Positions 1 to 8,354 of a DNA stretch of 64,000 bases are shown here, piece by piece. The notes under the pieces were generated by a model, which was not told the origin of the DNA, ran no database searches, and saw nothing but the letters and a program-made list of their open reading frames with translations. Positions within the stretch are counted from its first letter, which is position 1; the number at the start of each line of letters is the position of its first letter. The position numbers were made by a program, and so were the translations under genes. The stretch covers positions 1 through 64,000 of the forward strand of contig CAKQRZ010000006.1 in the NCBI GenBank assembly GCA_934271715.1, in the 5' to 3' direction. This stretch comes from an uncultured Alphaproteobacteria bacterium. GTDB taxonomy: Bacteria; Pseudomonadota; Alphaproteobacteria; RF32; CAG-239.

Positions 1-90
1 GCTACACTCTTAAAAACAGCCTAAAAACTGTCCCTTTTAAACGGTCGTTTTTTTTACACACTTCCGCCTCTTCCAACACTTTGATTTTAC
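1..90. repeat. Dispersed 90-bp repeat, copy A
   Basis: Aligned by hand, this stretch matches positions 62692-62781 over the same length, with 75 of 90 bases identical and no gaps. Copy B lies in the promoter region of the minus-strand pilin-like gene that starts at 62559. The copy begins at the first base of the window, so it may extend further left. By analogy it could be the upstream region of another minus-strand pilin-like gene just outside the window. The most conserved part is the block around 25-62, which contains a stretch of T followed by ACACAC. Confidence 0.75.
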
Positions 91-148
91 GGTTGACTTA
101 TGGAATGCATCTGGTTCAGCAGTTTAAATAAAATCAGATAAAATTTTC

Positions 149-177
149 TTGCTTTTAGTCAATAAGTGTGTTACACA
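149..177 (+). promoter_or_regulatory. Candidate promoter for rplQ
   Basis: TTGCTT (149-154) and TACACA (172-177) are separated by 17 bp, about 115 bp upstream of the rplQ start. A second -35-like TTGACT at 94-99 lies in a GGTTGACTTATGG string that is also found at 8287 and 29247, but here no good -10 follows. The rest of 1-291 holds no gene that I can see. Confidence 0.4.
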
Positions 178-291
178 TTAGCCGAAATTGAGTTGGTTTT
201 TATGTATGAGCGCTTGGCGCCACCGTAGTAAAAGCCTTGTATTTATCCGCTTTGCCCATCAAAGCACAGAGAAAATGAAAGGAATTACATC

Positions 292-747
292 ATGAGACAT
301 GGTGATGGACATAGAAAATTCAGTATGCCGAAAAGCCAAAGAAGAGCTTTGTTCTCTAACTTGACAAGTTCTTTGCTGGAACACGAACAAATTACAATTA
401 CTTTGACTAGAGCCAAAGAATTGAGAACTTTTGCCGACAATATGATTACTTTTGCTAAAAAAGGCGATTTAAACAGCCGCCGTATTGCCGCTGGTTTCTT
501 GCGCAATAATGAAGTAGTTTCTAAACTGTTCTCTACTTTGGCAGAACGTTACAAAGAACGCAACGGCGGTTATACCCGCGTATTGAAAGCCGGTTTCCGT
601 TACGGCGACTGCGCTCCGATGGCAATCATTGAATTGGTTGACCGCGATGTAAACGCTAAAGGCGCTAAAGATTTGGCTCGCGTTGCTGCAGAAAAAGCTG
701 CTGCCGCTGAAGCTGAAAAAGCTGAAAACGCCGCTTCTGCCGAATAA
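292..747 (+). CDS. rplQ: 50S ribosomal protein L17
   Basis: Component of the large ribosomal subunit near the peptide exit tunnel. The protein opens with MRHGDGHRKF and has the family core around SQRRALFSNL, followed by LRTFADNMIT and the YTRVLK-GFRYGDCAPMA block. A low-complexity Ala/Glu/Lys tail (from about residue 122) extends it to 151 residues, longer than the E. coli protein. ATG at 292 is preceded by GAAAGGA. In most bacteria rplQ directly follows rpoA; here 291 bp of non-coding, repeat-containing DNA precedes it and nothing recognisable from rpoA is present. It ends at an intrinsic terminator, so it appears to be transcribed alone or as the last gene of a unit that starts left of the window. 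Confidence 0.97.
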   Translation: MRHGDGHRKFSMPKSQRRALFSNLTSSLLEHEQITITLTRAKELRTFADNMITFAKKGDLNSRRIAAGFLRNNEVVSKLFSTLAERYKERNGGYTRVLKAGFRYGDCAPMAIIELVDRDVNAKGAKDLARVAAEKAAAAEAEKAENAASAE

Positions 748-767
748 GATTCAGTAGATACAAATTA

Positions 768-796
768 AAAAACGGGGCAATTTGCTCCGTTTTTTT
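768..796 (+). terminator. Intrinsic terminator after rplQ
   Basis: An ACGG...CCGT stem with a GC-containing inner arm is followed by seven T, 20-50 bp past the rplQ stop and just before the convergent kinase gene. Confidence 0.7.
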
Positions 797-814
797 GTAT
801 ACACCTTAAAGGTT

Positions 815-2467
815 TTATTTTTTCAGCGGCAGGCGCAGATTAAATTCAGTCCCCTTGCCGACTTTGCTTTTTACGCTGATGCGTCCGTGCATTTTTTCTA
901 CCAGACTGCTGACAATCGCCAGACCCAAACCGGAGCTTTTGGCGTTGTCGTTTGCCGAATAAAACGGCTCAAATATATGCTTGAGCTTGTCTTCGCTGAT
1001 GCCGATTCCCGTATCGCGCACCGAGAGACAGATGTTTTTGTTTTTAAGGTGGGCGCCTAAAAACAGCTCGCCGCCGTCCGGCATGGCTTTTATGGCGTTT
1101 TGCGACAAGTTTAATATAATCATTTTGAAATCCGCCTCATTGCCGGTTAAAATCAAATTTTTCTCCAGCTGCGTTTTTATAGAAATCCCGTGCCGCTTAG
1201 CGTCATAATCAATCATCAGCAGCATATCTTTCACCGCATCTTCAATATTGATTTCGGCTTCGTCATTGTCAGAATAGCGAGCCAGACGCAGCAGGCGCTC
1301 CGGCGTTTTAATGGTTTCCACAAGCTGATTATACGCCATTTGCAGATATTTTTTCTGCCCCTCCCTGTCGCTGTCATTGTCATAGCCGGCCAGAATACCC
1401 TCAAAAATCATCCGAATCGCCCCGAGATTGTTTTTCATTTCATGCGCGATAGAGGTGGAAAGAAAAGCTAAAGACGAAACTTTTTGCTGATGTGAAAAAC
1501 GCACGTCATTGCTCAAATCATGAAAAGCTTCCACAATGTAAACATCGTTAAAACTCTGCCCCCAGCGCAGGCTGGTGGCGTTGAGATAAAGCGGAACTTT
1601 GCCGACTTCGTGAATGGTGTGGAAATCTTCCGAGTTTTTGCCCGTGCTGTGCAGCAGCTCCCGCACCGGACAGGCGTATTGCCGCTGCGGACAGCCGTTG
1701 CAGTTATGATTATAGGCATGATAGCACTTTTGCCCGACGCAGGATTTTTTCAGCTTCAGCATACTATGAAAAGCGCTGTTTGCCATAATAACATTATAGT
1801 CGCGGTCAATCACGCGGATGCCGTCCGGAATAGCATCTATCAGCTTTTGCAAAAAGTTTTCGCGCGACTTTATCTCTTCTATATTAAATTCCGTATTATC
1901 CAGCATTTTATTAAATGTTGAATATAAAATATCAAATTCATCCTGAAACCGCCCTTTTTCGGTAGGAATCCGGCTGGAGAAAATACCCAGCGAAACTTTG
2001 CGGCTGATTTCAATCAATTTTTCAATCGGGCGGATAACCCAGTAGTCCAGCATAAAAAACAGCAAAAAGATAAACAGCACCACAATAAACAAGCTGACGC
2101 CCAAAATCTGCGAGCCGATTTTCATAGCCTCTTTGTTGTTGTTGTAATTTTTTTGCAGCTCGGCGTTCAGCTGCTGCTCTTTAGACAATTCCCGCTGCGT
2201 TAAATCAATGCCCTGCGACGCCTTAGCCGGACGGTAGCTCGGCATAAGATGCGGATTTTTATCATAAATTTCCGCCAGCTGCTTCTGCAGAGAAATATTG
2301 TCATACAGCAAATCAACTACATATTGGTTACGCAAAAACAAAGAATTTTGCCGGTCTTGCAGATTGCGGGCGTAAAAATTGATAAAAATAACCAAAAACA
2401 GGCAGGTTATCACAAATAAAAAGGCTAAAATACTATATAAAATTTTTTTGTTCAGGCTGATAAACAT
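815..2467 (-). CDS. Membrane sensor histidine kinase with Cys-rich PAS domain
   Basis: A 550-residue two-component sensor. Transmembrane helices lie at about 9-31 and 118-140 with a periplasmic loop between them, then a HAMP-like linker, and a PAS domain (about 203-315) carrying cysteines 243, 248, 256, 259 and 266 in a compact cluster (CYHAYNHNC..CP). The phosphoacceptor region is STSIAHEMKNN with His342. The ATPase domain has an N box (NLSQNAIKAM), DTGIGI, IFEPFYS and GLGLAIV. The Cys cluster could bind a metal or Fe-S group, or sense redox state; that is inference. No partner response regulator is adjacent. The stop of the downstream-facing gloB gene lies 3 bp upstream, so it is probably the last gene of the minus-strand run that begins with murJ. 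Confidence 0.9.
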   Translation of the reverse strand: MFISLNKKILYSILAFLFVITCLFLVIFINFYARNLQDRQNSLFLRNQYVVDLLYDNISLQKQLAEIYDKNPHLMPSYRPAKASQGIDLTQRELSKEQQLNAELQKNYNNNKEAMKIGSQILGVSLFIVVLFIFLLFFMLDYWVIRPIEKLIEISRKVSLGIFSSRIPTEKGRFQDEFDILYSTFNKMLDNTEFNIEEIKSRENFLQKLIDAIPDGIRVIDRDYNVIMANSAFHSMLKLKKSCVGQKCYHAYNHNCNGCPQRQYACPVRELLHSTGKNSEDFHTIHEVGKVPLYLNATSLRWGQSFNDVYIVEAFHDLSNDVRFSHQQKVSSLAFLSTSIAHEMKNNLGAIRMIFEGILAGYDNDSDREGQKKYLQMAYNQLVETIKTPERLLRLARYSDNDEAEINIEDAVKDMLLMIDYDAKRHGISIKTQLEKNLILTGNEADFKMIILNLSQNAIKAMPDGGELFLGAHLKNKNICLSVRDTGIGISEDKLKHIFEPFYSANDNAKSSGLGLAIVSSLVEKMHGRISVKSKVGKGTEFNLRLPLKK

Positions 2468-2470
2468 GGG

Positions 2471-3187
2471 CTAGCTCATTTGTCGGATAAATTCATTTTC
2501 ATCGGCAATCTGCAGATACGGATTGCAAAGTTTTTCCAAACCTAAGGTGTTGCCGACCGGCGGAATATTGTTCTGCCTGCAGGTTTCTAAAAATTGCAGA
2601 TACTGCTGAATTGCCGGCTCATTCTGCCGCGCCGCCAATAAACTATAGGAAGCGCGGGTATATTCATGCCCCGGATAAAAGCGGACATCGTCCGACAGGG
2701 CTTTGATTTTTTGCAGGCTCTGCCACATCTGCCGCGGCGTCCCCTCAAACAAGCCGCCGATACATAAATTAAACAGCACATCGCCGGTAAACAGAGCCTT
2801 GTCTTGGGCAAAATACCACAGCAAATGCCCGTTGGTATGCCCTTGGGCTAAAATTACCTGCGCCTGCGCACTGCCGAGCGCAAAAGTTTCGCCGTCCCGC
2901 AAAGCTATATCCAGTCCGGCGATTTTTTCCGCCTCGTAAGCCGAACCCACCACTTTAGCGCCGAAAATCTTTTTCATAGCCGCATTGGCGTTGGTGTGGT
3001 CTTCATGATGATGAGTCGTAAAAACATATTGCGGCACAACATTGTTTGCATGACAAAAGTCAGCAATCGCTTTTTCTTCGGCAGCGTCAACTATTGCAGA
3101 AACGCCGGTATCGCTGTCCGTCAGCAAATAAGCATAATTATCCATAAATCCGGCATTGCATAAAATCGGAAAAATTTTCAGGCTCAT
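2471..3187 (-). CDS. gloB: Hydroxyacylglutathione hydrolase-like metallo-beta-lactamase fold protein (glyoxalase II)
   Basis: Glyoxalase II hydrolyses S-lactoylglutathione to lactate and glutathione in methylglyoxal detoxification. The metal-binding THHHEDH motif, GHTNGHLLW, FTGDVLF and PGHEYT are all present in order. The C-terminal third (about 175-238), ending NPYLQIADENEF, resembles the HAGH C-terminal substrate domain. Length (238) is in the family range. The start overlaps the stop of the Bax-like gene by 4 nt, pointing to co-transcription. The glutathione thioester specificity is inferred from family resemblance; a related persulfide dioxygenase is less likely because of the C-terminal domain. 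Confidence 0.88.
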   Translation of the reverse strand: MSLKIFPILCNAGFMDNYAYLLTDSDTGVSAIVDAAEEKAIADFCHANNVVPQYVFTTHHHEDHTNANAAMKKIFGAKVVGSAYEAEKIAGLDIALRDGETFALGSAQAQVILAQGHTNGHLLWYFAQDKALFTGDVLFNLCIGGLFEGTPRQMWQSLQKIKALSDDVRFYPGHEYTRASYSLLAARQNEPAIQQYLQFLETCRQNNIPPVGNTLGLEKLCNPYLQIADENEFIRQMS

Positions 3188-4074
3188 TTTATATCCTCCA
3201 GCTGCGGTTTATAGTCGGCGTTCTGCAGTTTATAATAAGAAAAAGTATAGTCTATCATTCCGGCAATATTCTTCAGATTATTGTCAAGCATCATGGTTGC
3301 CGCCACCTGCGGTCCGTAAAGCGGGCGCCCCATTTTGCGGGAATTGGTGCGGGAGACGCGCAGATAATTGTAGTTAATGCTGGAATTTATTTTTAAGATA
3401 TGGTCGGCGATTCCCTCGGCTAAATTGCCGTAAATTTTATAGCGGTAGTCGGCGTCGGGGTCGTCTAAAGGCTCAAGTCCCTGTTTTTCATACCAAATTT
3501 CCTGCAGATACAGCGAATTTGCCTGCAGAGCCAGCCGCGATGTTCCCCAGTTGCTGTAGATTCCGGCTGTGGCAGCCAGCAGCGACGGCGGCACGGTATC
3601 GGCTTTTTCCAGCAGCAACTTAAGCTGCACGGCAATTCTTTCAGTACCTTTTAGACGGGTAAACGCATCATATTTTTGCGCCAATTCCTCCAATTTTTTC
3701 TGCTCCGCCGCCGTAAGCTGCCGGCCGGATTTTGTTTTTTGCCGCATATCTTCAAGCCATGAGCGCTCTTTCAGCACATTTTCATTTGCCTGCAAAATCA
3801 GCGGCAGCAAAATTTTGATAAAAACCCGATGCTTGTCATCGCTTTCCGGAATTTCCGCCCAATCGGTCGGCAGACGCAAAAAATAAATACGCGGAAAACG
3901 GCTGTTTATTTCTGAGAAGCCCTCATACTTATATTGCCGGAACAGCTCTTCTGTTTCTTGATAAGTCGCTGATTTTACCAGCAAAGCGCCGTCTTTCATT
4001 TGCGTAATCAGACGGGCGTCGGCAAAAAACGGCGCCAAGCCTAAAAGCAAAAAGAAAAAACAGCGTAAAATCAT
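3184..4074 (-). CDS. Bax-like glucosaminidase-fold exported protein, apparently lacking the catalytic Glu
   Basis: A 296-residue exported protein with an N-terminal signal sequence (hydrophobic 3-17, cleavage near ADA-R). The region 83-290 follows the Bax/FlgJ-type N-acetylglucosaminidase family: LPLILQANE, a Lys/Glu-rich helix, then VPPSLLAATAG-IYSNWGTSR and ANSLYLQEIW. In active members the turn reads (N/I)ES(A/G)WGTSR with an essential Glu; here residue 173 is Tyr in that place. The fold is probably retained, but classical glycosidase activity is doubtful. It could be a non-catalytic peptidoglycan-binding protein. It overlaps gloB by 4 nt and is 1 bp from the NifU-domain gene. Confidence 0.75.
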   Translation of the reverse strand: MILRCFFFLLLGLAPFFADARLITQMKDGALLVKSATYQETEELFRQYKYEGFSEINSRFPRIYFLRLPTDWAEIPESDDKHRVFIKILLPLILQANENVLKERSWLEDMRQKTKSGRQLTAAEQKKLEELAQKYDAFTRLKGTERIAVQLKLLLEKADTVPPSLLAATAGIYSNWGTSRLALQANSLYLQEIWYEKQGLEPLDDPDADYRYKIYGNLAEGIADHILKINSSINYNYLRVSRTNSRKMGRPLYGPQVAATMMLDNNLKNIAGMIDYTFSYYKLQNADYKPQLEDIK

Positions 4075-4075
4075 T

Positions 4076-4600
4076 TTATTCCTTTACTCTGATGCTGCCC
4101 AACTGAGGAACATAGCGCTTAAAGCAGCCTGCAACCACATTGTTAAGCGTGTTTTGCGCATATGGACAACCGGAACAATGACCGGTAAATTGGAGCAGAA
4201 GTTCATTATTTTGGTATGAGATAATTTTTATATCGCCTTTATCACGATTAAGCGTAGGACGTATAAACGCATCGGCCAACGCCTCCAGAAAATCTAAATC
4301 TGCGGCAGTCTGCCCAAAATCCAAAGGCTGCTGCGCCGCCGACAGATAGTCGTCCAATTCCGCCAAAACCAAAGCTTTTACATCTTCTTTATGTGCCGAA
4401 TCCGCATATTTTAGGCTCAGCAGAACATCCGACACTAAGCAGCTCTCCAATTCAGGCAGTTCCGCCAGCGCGCGGATAAGCGACAGATTTCCCGGCAGCG
4501 GCTTAGTAAACAGCTTTGCCGAATCTTGGCAGCACAGCGGCTGCGGAGGATAAAAATTTATAATATTTTTGGGTGCTAAATCTTCTATTTTTATGAGCAT
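4076..4600 (-). CDS. NifU-domain Fe-S scaffold-like protein (Nfu family)
   Basis: A 174-residue protein with two modules. Residues about 20-68 look like an Nfu N-terminal domain (PLPGNLSLIRALAEL...SCLVSDVLLSLKYAD), and about 103-170 are a NifU C-terminal domain with IRPTLNRDKGDIKI and the Cys pair GHCSGCP (Cys142, Cys145). In the family, that CxxC pair holds a transferable 4Fe-4S cluster shared between two subunits. DKGDI in place of the usual DGGDI is a mild deviation. The start overlaps the upstream DUF2333 gene by 10 nt. Confidence 0.85.
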   Translation of the reverse strand: MLIKIEDLAPKNIINFYPPQPLCCQDSAKLFTKPLPGNLSLIRALAELPELESCLVSDVLLSLKYADSAHKEDVKALVLAELDDYLSAAQQPLDFGQTAADLDFLEALADAFIRPTLNRDKGDIKIISYQNNELLLQFTGHCSGCPYAQNTLNNVVAGCFKRYVPQLGSIRVKE

Positions 4601-5706
4601 GATTTTCCTATTTTATCTTTAATTTGAGTTGCCGCAACCAAAGCCCGCTCTAAATAATAGTTTTGCACCAGCAGGTGATTGGCGCCGAAAATTCCGCCGA
4701 GCTTGCCGTTGCGCACATACAAAGGCTTAAATTCGGCTGCTTTCTGCAATGATGAAAGCAGATATGTCCATTCGTTATAAACATCATACTGCACAATCAG
4801 CTTTTTAAAATCAAAGCCCATCGCCAAAGCTATTTGCCACGAAGCAAAAGCATAGCCGCGGGTCATATAAAACACATCATCGGCTTTGGTGTCTAAAAGC
4901 GATGAGGAATGCTCTATTATCCGGCTGTCGTTTTTTTGAATCAACCGCCGCAGCGCGCCGGAAAGGCGTGTCAGATAAGTTTCAAAATCCGCCTGATACA
5001 ATATAAAATCTTCATCATTATATTTCAGCAGCTCAATACGGGCTTTACGGTACTGTGCGTTTGCCGACGGCGCTAAACCGACTTTTCCCTTTTTAGCCGT
5101 AAGCCAGATATACGGCGAATAGCGCAAAAGCTCCTCGGCTTTTTTAATATGCTTCTGCTGCTCCGGCGTTTTATTCACAAAATTCCGCATAGTGCCGGCG
5201 CCGTCGCGCACCGCCGTTATTATACCGATTTGAAAGTTAGGCATATTGTCAAGCACATAGGCCGGAAAAGCCGCTGGCAGGTTCGGCGTCCACATTTTTT
5301 TATCTATTTCCCGATTTATTAAAAAGGCCAAAGTACCGATAACTTCCGATTTATTGCGGCTGACTTTGGGCAGCGGATAGGTGTGGGTCACATTCATATT
5401 TTCTACAAACAGGCTGCCTAAGCAGTAATAAACCAGCAAGAATCCGCAGACGCTGCGTAAAAACACCTTGCGGGAAGATGAAATTTTTTTACTGATTTTC
5501 TTAACGCCGCGCCAAACTTTTTTCAGCTTAAAAGTTTTAATGTTTATCCAAAGAATCTGAAAACGTTCGCGGTAATTTTCATGGCGAAGATAATTCCAAG
5601 TTTGCTGGGAAACACTTTTTATCTGCCCCCATGCATTTTTTGCCAAGACCAATCCCTGTTTAATACTTTTTTTAGCTAATTCTAAAAAACGGGCTTTACT
5701 GATCAT
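4591..5706 (-). CDS. DUF2333 family membrane-anchored protein
   Basis: A 371-residue protein with a basic cytoplasmic N-terminus, a single transmembrane helix (about 84-102, FLRSVCGFLLVYYCLGSLF) and a long periplasmic part. The block LINREIDKKMWTPN...LDNMPNFQIG and the later QYRKARIELLKYN are typical of DUF2333, a family found in proteobacteria with no assigned function. It overlaps murJ by 4 nt upstream and the NifU-domain gene by 10 nt downstream, so translation is likely coupled. Nothing more specific about its role can be read from the sequence. Confidence 0.75.
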   Translation of the reverse strand: MISKARFLELAKKSIKQGLVLAKNAWGQIKSVSQQTWNYLRHENYRERFQILWINIKTFKLKKVWRGVKKISKKISSSRKVFLRSVCGFLLVYYCLGSLFVENMNVTHTYPLPKVSRNKSEVIGTLAFLINREIDKKMWTPNLPAAFPAYVLDNMPNFQIGIITAVRDGAGTMRNFVNKTPEQQKHIKKAEELLRYSPYIWLTAKKGKVGLAPSANAQYRKARIELLKYNDEDFILYQADFETYLTRLSGALRRLIQKNDSRIIEHSSSLLDTKADDVFYMTRGYAFASWQIALAMGFDFKKLIVQYDVYNEWTYLLSSLQKAAEFKPLYVRNGKLGGIFGANHLLVQNYYLERALVAATQIKDKIGKSCS

Positions 5707-7274
5707 TTTTTTCTCCTGACAAGACGCAGAATATCGCCGAAATCTATCACTTTAAATATTTTAGCCGAAATCAGAAAAAATGCAAGCGCAAAGATTCCCA
5801 AACTGCTGAGCCAAAACAGCAGCAGCCATTTTGAACCGTATATCCAGTCCGGAGAAAAATCATTAAGCATGACGCGGCAGCCGTAAACCGCAGCGCCGGT
5901 CAAGAATGAAACCAGAATAATCCGGCAGATTTTTCCGGTCAGCTGACGCGAAAACTGCCAATATCCGCGTTTTTTCAGTCCGACAACATATTGCAGCAGC
6001 GACACAAACGCCGCAACGGTAGTGGCGCAGGCAATTCCGACATGACCGTAAGCATGCATAAGCAGCAAAATAAACACCAAGTTTGTAATAAAAACAACTG
6101 CACTATATTTTACGGGAGTAATGGTGTCGCCGCGTGCAAAAAAGTTTGGCATCAGAGCTTTAGTCATCACATAGCACGGCAATCCCACCGAATAGGCTAT
6201 AACAGCATAGGCTGTTTTAACAGCGTCTTCCGGCAAAAATTTACCATGTTGAAACAGCAGGCAAACAATCGGTTCGGCTAAAACAATCAGTAAAACCGCA
6301 GCCGGAAGCGAAAGCAGCAATCCATATTCAACAGCTTTATCCTGAGTGCGGCGAGCCTCATCAATCTGCTGTTCTTTAAGATATTTAGATAGAATCGGCA
6401 ATAAAGCCACACTAATAGCCGCGCCGATAACGCCAAGCGGCAGCTGTTGCAAGCGATTGGCATAATAAAGCCAAGAAATAGCTCCGGTGCCGACCAGCGA
6501 AACTAAAATTGTATCTACCGCCATGTTTATTTGATATATTCCGGCACCAACCACACCCGGAGCGATGCGCTTAAACAACGTCTTAATTTCCGGATTTTGC
6601 AGAATTTTTTTAATATGCAAATACGGATGAATTTTTATACCCAGTTTACGTAAAAAATACCGCAGCCACAAAACTTCGAGCAATCCAGCCGAAGTAATTC
6701 CCAAAGCGAAACCATGCGCCGGAGTAGGCGTAAACGGCACAAATAAAAATACGGCAAAAATCATCATCAGATTAAGAATTATAGGCGCAGAAGCCGGAGC
6801 CGCAAATTTTTCAAAAGAATTTAATATTCCGCCCTGGAAAGACACTAACGAAATCAGCAATAAAAACGGAAAAGTTATTCGGCATAGTTGGGTGGCAAGT
6901 TCAATCTTTTCCGGCTCGGAACGAAAACCGGGAGCCAAAACCTCTACCACCCACGGCATTAACAATTCAAACAACAACACAAAAACCCCGACAAACAACA
7001 CCAAAACAGATATGGCTTGCGCGGCAAAAAATATGGAGCGTTTTTTACCTTCCGTCACCAATTTCTGCGAAAACAGCGGCACAAAAGCGCTGGTAAAAGC
7101 ACCCTCGGCAAACAGACTGCGAAACAAGTTAGGCAATTTAAACGCCACTACAAAAGCGTCCGAAACAGCTCCGGCGCCTAAAAAATTAGCTAATACCATA
7201 TCTCGCAAAAAGCCGGTTATTCGGCTGACCAATGTTAATCCGCCAAAAGCGGCGACAGATTTAAATAACGACAT
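5703..7274 (-). CDS. murJ: Lipid II flippase MurJ (MviN)
   Basis: Moves lipid II across the inner membrane for peptidoglycan synthesis. The 523-residue protein has about 14 predicted transmembrane segments. The N-terminus carries the family hallmark LTLVSRITGFLRDMVLANFLGAG..SDAF and the second repeat region FKRIAPGVVGAGIYQIN. Length and topology match the family. It is the first gene of the minus-strand unit murJ-DUF2333-nifU-like-bax-like-gloB-kinase, in which neighbours overlap or nearly touch. The 364 bp upstream contain no gene; they hold the leader of the divergent pilin-like gene. Confidence 0.95.
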   Translation of the reverse strand: MSLFKSVAAFGGLTLVSRITGFLRDMVLANFLGAGAVSDAFVVAFKLPNLFRSLFAEGAFTSAFVPLFSQKLVTEGKKRSIFFAAQAISVLVLFVGVFVLLFELLMPWVVEVLAPGFRSEPEKIELATQLCRITFPFLLLISLVSFQGGILNSFEKFAAPASAPIILNLMMIFAVFLFVPFTPTPAHGFALGITSAGLLEVLWLRYFLRKLGIKIHPYLHIKKILQNPEIKTLFKRIAPGVVGAGIYQINMAVDTILVSLVGTGAISWLYYANRLQQLPLGVIGAAISVALLPILSKYLKEQQIDEARRTQDKAVEYGLLLSLPAAVLLIVLAEPIVCLLFQHGKFLPEDAVKTAYAVIAYSVGLPCYVMTKALMPNFFARGDTITPVKYSAVVFITNLVFILLLMHAYGHVGIACATTVAAFVSLLQYVVGLKKRGYWQFSRQLTGKICRIILVSFLTGAAVYGCRVMLNDFSPDWIYGSKWLLLFWLSSLGIFALAFFLISAKIFKVIDFGDILRLVRRKK

Positions 7275-7401
7275 TTTACACCTTATAAATAAATATCACA
7301 CATCGTTAAAATAGCTTACTTTATCCGGTATGTATAATAAAAAAACATGTTTATAACAGTAAATTTACTTTAGCGAAAATCGGCGCTCCGGTGCAAAAAG
7401 C

Positions 7402-7430
7402 TTGATTTTTATTTTTAAGTAAGATATACT
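7402..7430 (+). promoter_or_regulatory. Promoter of pilin-like locus 1 leader RNA
   Basis: TTGATT (7402-7407) and TATACT (7425-7430) with a 17-bp spacer, placing transcription start near 7437, exactly at the base of the first predicted hairpin. Confidence 0.65.
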
Positions 7431-7436
7431 TTGCTT

Positions 7437-7610
7437 GCATCAGCAAAAAACTGATGTGAGGTTTGAAATCCTCTTCCAGTTGTCTGTGTGAACAGACGTA
7501 AAAAACTATCTTTCTGCTTAGCGGGAAGGTAGTAAAATAGCTCTAATATACTACACTATTCCTGGAATAGATTTCAACTTCCTGCTACCTTTTTGAGGTA
7601 GCTTTTTGTT
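7437..7610 (+). ncRNA. Structured leader RNA / attenuator ahead of pilin-like gene 1
   Basis: Predicted from pairing seen by eye. Hairpins: 7437-7443 with 7451-7457; GAGG/CCTC at 7458-7473; GTCTG/CAGAC at 7482-7497; a long-range stem GCGGGAAG (7521-7528) with CTTCCTGC (7578-7585) enclosing GTAGT/ACTAC and CTATT/AATAG. The last stem shares bases 7584-7585 with a terminator hairpin (7584-7590 with 7596-7602) followed by five T. The 3' half (7521-7585) aligns with 28450-28532 at locus 2, with the closing stem changed on both sides. It may act as a cis attenuator or as a separate small RNA. I do not recognise a known riboswitch class. Confidence 0.6.
7584..7608 (+). terminator. Intrinsic terminator inside pilin-like leader 1
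   Basis: GCTACCT-TTTTG-AGGTAGC is a perfect 7-bp stem followed by TTTTT, about 31 bp upstream of the pilin-like start codon. Transcripts must pass this site to express the gene from the upstream promoter. Confidence 0.8.
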
Positions 7611-7638
7611 ATTATATTATCGGCAGGGAGTTATATTT

Positions 7639-8259
7639 ATGCAAAAGGTAAAAAGTTTTGAGCTGGGTCGGTCAATGATAGAAATGCTCGGCGTTTTAGC
7701 TATTATCGGCGTGCTGAGCGTCGGCGGCATCGCTGGCTATAGCAAGGCTATGGAAAAGTTTAAAATAAATAAAACCATAGAACAATACAATTATTTAATC
7801 TTTGGAATGCTCAATTATAAAAAAGACATACCTAAAATTCCCCAAAACACCCAAACTATATGTTTATTAAATATCGCTGAGGCAACAGGTCTTATTCCAA
7901 ATACATGGAAATATTGGAATTCCTGCGGCATACGCGATGATTTTGGTAATTCTCTCCAAACATATGCTAGCAATAACGCTCGGATAGTCATAGGCTTTGA
8001 ACCTTCAAATTATAATAAAAAATCTATAACTCATAAACTATGCACAGAGTTGTTTAATAACATTATAATTCCACTTAGTGAACCTATTGCGCATGTATTT
8101 ATTGGCAATGGTGAAACAACTTATGCTGTTTATTACGGAAAAACAATGTGTATGTCTTCAAAAAAATGTCTAATAGACGTTACATTAAGTGATATTAAAG
8201 GTGCTTGTGATTTTTGCGCCGATAGTAAACGCTGCGGAATATATTTAAGTTTTTATTAA
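7639..8259 (+). CDS. Type IV prepilin-like protein 1 (C-terminal Cys motif)
   Basis: A 206-residue prepilin-like protein. The start at 7639 is preceded by CAGGGAG; a TTG further up would lie at the terminator. A ten-residue leader ends in Gly10, followed by RSMIEMLGVLAI with Glu at mature position +5 as in type IV pilins, then a hydrophobic helix to about residue 32. Position +1 is Arg rather than the usual Phe or Met. The middle differs from the other family members. The C-terminus has C-x5-C-x12-C-x2-C-x5-C, shared by all five copies. It would be processed by a prepilin peptidase such as the one at 45438-46151. Whether it forms filaments is unknown. Confidence 0.8.
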   Translation: MQKVKSFELGRSMIEMLGVLAIIGVLSVGGIAGYSKAMEKFKINKTIEQYNYLIFGMLNYKKDIPKIPQNTQTICLLNIAEATGLIPNTWKYWNSCGIRDDFGNSLQTYASNNARIVIGFEPSNYNKKSITHKLCTELFNNIIIPLSEPIAHVFIGNGETTYAVYYGKTMCMSSKKCLIDVTLSDIKGACDFCADSKRCGIYLSFY

Positions 8260-8288
8260 ATCAAATAAACTACTTTATTTTTTTCCGG

Positions 8289-8316
8289 TTGACTTATGGC
8301 GTGAGACTGTTATAGA
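8289..8316 (+). promoter_or_regulatory. Promoter of CT-tract locus 1
   Basis: TTGACT (8289-8294), 16-bp spacer, TATAGA (8311-8316). The whole block from 8287 through the ATG at 8355 is nearly identical to 29247-29317, including the AGAGGAAAGAAAG ribosome binding site. Confidence 0.6.
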
Positions 8317-8354
8317 ATTAGAGTGTAAACAACATAATTTTAGAGGAAAGAAAG

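Noticed and set aside
7437..7475. CTGATG...GAAA string suggesting a hammerhead ribozyme
   Set aside because: The core would need CUGAUGA and GAAA around stem II in fixed spacing; the bases between do not fit, and leaders 2 and 4 lack it.
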